This document shows positions 59,707 to 64,000 of a DNA stretch of 64,000 nt, piece by piece. Position numbers and translations under genes: made by a program. Source of the stretch: Coccinella septempunctata (taxonomy: Eukaryota > Arthropoda > Insecta > Coleoptera > Coccinellidae); NCBI RefSeq assembly GCF_907165205.1, contig NC_058193.1, positions 32,005,521-32,069,520 on the forward strand. The letters run 5' to 3'. Position 1 is the first letter of the stretch. Every line of letters begins with the position of its first letter. Under the pieces are notes generated by a model. It was not told the origin of the DNA. It ran no database searches and worked only from the letters and a program-made list of their open reading frames with translations.

Positions 59707-60964
59707 CGAGGATGTATTGATATCTAGTTAGCCTAGACCAGTTCCATGTATAAAAAAGTATTGCGTTACTCATTAGAATTGTCAGTGTGAAGTTTGAGGT
59801 CAAGAAAGTAGACCAGAGTTGCGCAATAAATTAAAAGAAAGAAGATGCCCACCGAAATTGTGAAAATCGAAAAATTGGAGTATCGACCAATCATCAAGTA
59901 CCTGTCTTTAAAAGGGTTAAGAGGTAAGCAGATTTACGAAGATATGCTTAATACCCTTGGTGATCGAGGTCCTTCGTATGCGACCGTGAAAAATTGGACT
60001 GCAAGCTTCAAAAGAGGTAAATTTTTTGTTGAACATCGGGAAGGCCAATTTCTGTGTCAAAATATCGATGCAGTTCATGACATGATTTTATCAGACCGTC
60101 GAATTGGGCTAAAACGGATATCTGAAGCACTGAATATTTAATACGAACGCGTTCATCATATGGTTCACGTCAATTTTGACATGAGAAAAATTGCTGCAAA
60201 ATGGATTCCCAAATGTTTGATTGAATGTTGACCAAAAGCGTGCAAGGGTAGAATCATCGCGTTCGATCTGTGCTCGATTTGAAAACGATGTAGACTTCTT
60301 AATCCGAATTGTTACTATAGATGAGATTTGGGTATATTTCTACGATCCAGAAACAAAGCAACAATCGATGGAATGGCGACACTCTGGTTCTCCAAGATCT
60401 AAGAAGTTTCGTGTCCAAAAAGCTTCTGGAAAAGTTCTTGCTTCAATTTTTTGGGATTGCCATGGAGTAATAATCATGATTGATTTTTTGGATAAGGGTA
60501 GAACAATAACCGGAGATTACTATTGGACATCACTGACTACTTTGCGGGAAAAAATCAAAGAGAAAAGACGAGGAAAGCTATCCAAAGGTGTTTTGTTTTG
60601 GCAGGACAACGCCTCTGCACACAAATCACATGTTGCCATGCAAAAAATTCGCGATTTAGGATTTGGATTACTAGAACACTTCCCTTATTCACCAGATTCG
60701 GCTCCATCCGACTATCATCTCTTTCCTCAAATGAAAAAAAGTTTAAGAGGTTGTACATTTTCTTCCAACGAGGAGGTAATAAAAGCTGTGGAGGTCTGGT
60801 TTGCAGAGCAAGGAGAAATATTTTTTTAAAGGTCTAGAGACGTTGCAGGTTCGCTGTAATAAATGTATCCAATTAAGAGGAGAATATGTTGAGTAAAGAA
60901 ATATTTGGACATTGAAATTTTGTTCGGTTTTATGGTAGGCTAAGAATTTTTCAAAATATCCTCG
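59707..60964 (+). mobile_element. Mariner copy 7, both ends intact
   Basis: At 1258 bp it has the 5' end 'cgaggatgtattgatatcta' at 59707 and the 3' end 'atttttcaaaatatcctcg' ending at 60964. TA flanks both sides (59705-59706 and 60965-60966). Structure is complete apart from small internal indels. Confidence 0.95.
59845..60861 (+). pseudogene. Mariner transposase pseudogene, copy 7
   Basis: The reading frame is in two large pieces. Piece 1 (59845-60141, MPTEIVKIEKLEYRPI) has the helix-turn-helix region with about 22 bases missing around DDDRSGRP and ends at a TAA in place of a serine codon (NIS to NI-stop). Piece 2 (60221-60829) follows a 4-bp insertion at about 60226 and holds the best catalytic core in the window: IDEIWVYFYDPETKQQS, WQDNASAHKSHVAM and YSPDSAPSDYHLFPQMKK, with all three catalytic aspartates and the 34-residue spacing. 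A 2-bp loss in the final T run removes the normal end (stop expected at about 60857). Confidence 0.93.
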
Positions 60965-60966
60965 TA

Positions 60967-62126
60967 TAGCTTTTAAAAACAAATGGGTATTTTTAATCCA
61001 CCGCCCAGAGTTTTCTCGGAAACTACTAGACGGAAATGTATAAAATTTGGCACAAAATCTAGTATAACGTTTTGAAATTACCGAAATTCAGTGTTTCTCA
61101 TCTACAAATGAAATTTTCATAAGACTGTGAAGTTGACGTGAAATGATTGTACATTGTACTTGAAATATTCGCCCAGGCAACTCCAACAAATCATATTCAT
61201 CGTGCAACTAACAACAGTCCAGAATAATGCATTTCGCGCAGCTCGATATCTAAGCTAGCTCCTAATAAATCAAGAACTAGAAAACCTGGCGAATCGATGG
61301 TTCACTTGGCCCCAAAACGATTCCAAGAAATTGAAAACGTTCCCTCGAACATGCGAAGATAGATTCCGGGGAGGCCAATTTGGATACTTTTCTTCCGCGC
61401 TAATTTCTCCTCTCCTCTAACGATCGAACAATGTTTAATGATCACCCTGCTGGATTCCAATCTTCCTCAAACAAAGCTATCGGCCACAAGCTGCGTTTCG
61501 CTCCAACAGAATCGCTCGAGATAAGAAGAGTGAATGAATTAGATTGTGGAGAACTACTCGATTTATATCTGTTAGTTTCTGTGATAAATTTCGAATCGTT
61601 ATTTAGTTTTCTCGAAATTGATAGGGGAATATCTGCATGCCTGGTCGTCGAATCATCTCCTAGTTATGTTTCTTGAATCATTTGGCGTTCTACGTAAATA
61701 CATTGTTATCGTGGACCGAGCAATACGCTCTCAAAGTTGACCACTCTCTGGAAGAGGATCTGCTGCTCTACCCACCGCTCTTCTATGGACCTCCAGAGCC
61801 TGTAGGTGCATCACGAGATCTATAAGAACGTGCCCAACTAGGGTACTTGAGCACAGATTTCAAAACTGTACATCTAGTGATTTAGTTGCTATTTTAGCCC
61901 ATGATGCCATATTCATGAAGATGCAGGTTATGAGAGGATTTAATGTCAGAGCCACTGACCAATTACATCATAACAGCGAACATTTAACACTTGAAAAGGA
62001 AAAATGGGAAAGGGAATGCACAACCCAAACTTCCAAAGATAATTCCATTAAAGGATATAGAGGTATTTCAGAATCCATGACAGGAGGTTGAGTATATTAT
62101 GTTATCATGTGCCTTAGGGTGTGTTT
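60967..62126. other. Non-coding stretch
   Basis: No supported gene. An open frame at 61431-61676 is not recognised. Confidence 0.4.
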
Positions 62127-62269
62127 TGGTGAGTTTATGCAGAATTATTGAGAACTAATACCTAGGGACCAAACGCATAGGCAAATGGCAAACACATACA
62201 CAACGTCCATCAATTAGATTGGTCCCTTTCTTGGGTATTAGTTCTCAGTAACTCTGCATAAACTCACCA
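62127..62269. mobile_element. Small MITE of repeat B family (143 bp)
   Basis: Inverted ends of about 40 bp: 'tggtgagtttatgcagaatt' at 62127 and its inverse 'ctctgcataaactcacca' ending at 62269. The match continues through 'gagaactaatacc' and 'gggacca'. Related pieces follow at about 62280 and form the cluster at 20890-21110. Confidence 0.8.
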
Positions 62270-62524
62270 TGTTCATAGAGAAGAACTAAGACCTAGTAAC
62301 GTACCAATTCATTCGGCAGACGTCGATCACGTGAACGCCATGTTGATAAAGTCGAAATGAAGTAGTTTTCAGTTCTTATTCCCAAACATCTTATCAATAC
62401 AAAACGTTGCACTATCTTCGTATTTGTTGACATAAAAACAACGTTCCCCTCAGTATGACTCTTCCTATTCTATTATAATAGTGGATATTTGAGAGTTTTC
62501 AACTCGCATGAAATATAGTTGAGA
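62270..62524. other. Short non-coding spacer
   Basis: Repeat B-like word 'gaactaagacctagtaac' near 62283; otherwise nothing recognised. Confidence 0.4.
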
Positions 62525-63517
62525 AATCTGATTCTCTTAACTTTAGAAAAAAGAGTTTCAAATAAATCTTTCTTCTTTTTAAGTAGAGCATCTCCTAAAA
62601 TTATTCAGAACTACACAAAGTGTTTGGTTTCTTCTGCACAGCTATCAACTTCGTTATTTCAATTGGAACATATATATTTTTACATTTTTAATTCCTTGTT
62701 AAATTTGAATATAAGTTTGATAACACAACTATGTCTGAATTCCTAACGGTTTTCGAGAAATTTGACTTTTTATTAATATTTTGACAGTTCGAGGGACTCT
62801 AGCTCCGTCCCTATTCTATGCAATTGATTCAGATTTGGACTATGTCTAGTCAATAAATGATACACTGAAAATTTTCTTTGTGAATAACCATATTATATAC
62901 AGGATCCACGAAAACGTAGATCCATTATCAAAAAAGAAATTCATCAAAATCTTAATTTTTTTAAATGGCAACCCATAATTTTTTCTGTTCATTATTTAAA
63001 CATTTTTGGCTCGCTTTTAGTTGTTTTAAATGATGAACAGAAATAAAAATGGGTTGCCATTTAAAAAAATGAAGATTCTGATGAATTACTGTTTTGATAA
63101 TGGATCTACGTTTTCGTGGAGCCAGTATATAATATGGTTATTAACAAAGAAAATTTTTGGTGTTTCATTTATAGACTACACACAGTCCAAATTTGAATCA
63201 ATTACAAAGAATAGGGAAGGAGCTATAGTCCTTTATGTAAGTACCTCAAACTGTCAAAATATCAATAAAAAGTCAAATTTCTCGAAAACCGTTGAGAATT
63301 CAGACATAGTTGTGTCATCAAACTGATACTGAAATTCAACAGGAAATTCAAAAATGTTAAAATACATAGGGTGTTCCATTTGAAATTACGAAGTTGATAG
63401 CTGTGTAGAAGAAACGAAACACTTTGTATAGTTCTGAATAATTTTAGGAGATGCTCTACTCAAAAACAGTAAAGTTTTATTTGAAACTCTGTTTTGTAAA
63501 GTTAATAGAATTAGATT
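62525..63517. mobile_element. Large fold-back element (two arms of about 480 bp)
   Basis: Left arm about 62525-63000 and right arm about 63023-63517 are inverted copies with a loop of only about 22 bases. Shared words in reverse order include 'agagcatctcctaaaattat', 'cagctatcaacttcgt', 'cggttttcgagaaatttgac', 'aataaccatattatata', 'cacgaaaacgtagatccatt' and 'aaatggcaaccca'. The arms differ by scattered substitutions and one short indel (extra bases near 63230). A 98-codon frame in the right arm (63030-63326) is not preserved in the left arm and is not taken as a gene. Confidence 0.92.
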
Positions 63518-64000
63518 AATCGACCACTGCCTCTTGGCACAGACACCCTGTACATGGGGACAAAATTTTCACTGTTTCTGGATATGTAGATATGTTGGAG
63601 GCCAAAATCAAAACATGACACTGGATATCGATTTTTCTCTCCATTTTACTAAGATGTGCCCAGTCCGAATGAACTCTAATTTCAACAGCGTGGCCCAAAC
63701 TGGTTTTGACCTGATCCGACCTTGGTCTGTATGTACATTATTGCCCTTTTCTAAACCCATAATTAAAACGTTATCATCATTCCGTGTTTATGCGATGAAA
63801 TCCAGGGGTTTCGAAAAACTGGCCAGGTATACACTAATATCTTCAGTACTCAAAAAAAATTTGTTTTCTTCTTATTATATTAATACCTACTGCGACAAAT
63901 ATCAATTATTATTGAGAAAATATGTCTAATGACCAATTTGGTCAGGCTATCTTAGAAATTTTATGTTTTTGAATCGAAATTATTTATAATTGAAATAAGG
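63518..64000. other. Non-coding stretch to window end
   Basis: A 131-codon frame (63534-63929) is open but not recognised and has no coding-like features. No repeat boundary seen. Confidence 0.35.

Noticed and set aside
63030..63326. 98-codon frame in the right arm of the 1-kb palindrome
   Set aside because: The inverted left arm does not keep the frame open, so there is no sign of selection on a protein.
1..64000. Search for CRISPR arrays, rRNA, tRNA and bacterial operons
   Set aside because: The only tandem repeats are long satellites without spacers, and no structural RNA or bacterial gene was recognised; the content is eukaryotic.

Overview
The window looks like about 64 kb of an insect nuclear chromosome. 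It is AT-rich, its one recognisable host gene has small GT-AG exons, and it is dense in Tc1/mariner-class DNA transposons, MITE-like palindromes, a truncated LINE and tandem satellites. Repeats of this kind suggest a beetle, but the order cannot be proved from sequence alone. I found no bacterial genes, rRNA, tRNA or CRISPR.

Host gene: eight consecutive exons on the + strand (27107-32276) encode about 815 residues of a HECW-type (NEDL) E3 ubiquitin ligase. They cover the end of the HECW N-terminal domain, a long low-complexity linker with a proline-rich motif, two WW domains and the conserved helical stretch before the HECT domain. The first coding exons and the catalytic HECT exons are not visible, so the gene runs past what can be seen. 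The 31.7 kb after the last exon is probably one giant intron filled with repeats.

Mobile DNA: seven copies of one DD34D mariner family lie at about 3.5, 7.7, 10.3, 17.8, 21.2, 46.9 and 59.7 kb, all dead through stops, frameshifts or truncation. Other elements are a dead Tc1-like transposon (50.2-51.7 kb), a more decayed Tc1-like remnant (32.5-33.0 kb), a LINE 3' end (14.8-15.7 kb), a pogo-like finger remnant inside a HECW intron, and a Harbinger-like MITE inside one mariner. A non-autonomous family with long terminal inverted repeats, here called Repeat A, has at least eight copies or fragments, one split by a mariner and one by a palindromic MITE. Two large fold-back elements (25.3-25.9 and 62.5-63.5 kb) are almost entirely inverted repeat.

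Satellites: a 494-bp tandem unit (S) forms arrays at 1-2210 and 37487-41045. Both end at the same point of the unit and join the same second tandem unit (F, about 162 bp), so the block looks like a defined composite that moved or duplicated, not two independent expansions. The second array shows a dimeric higher-order pattern.

The remaining stretches hold no gene I can support. A few GC-richer unique islands (7.2-7.5, 13.6-14.1, 20.5-20.7, 53.6-54.1, 56.7-57.1 kb) and two short unassigned reading frames (24.8-25.0 and 59.5-59.7 kb) are noted as open questions.
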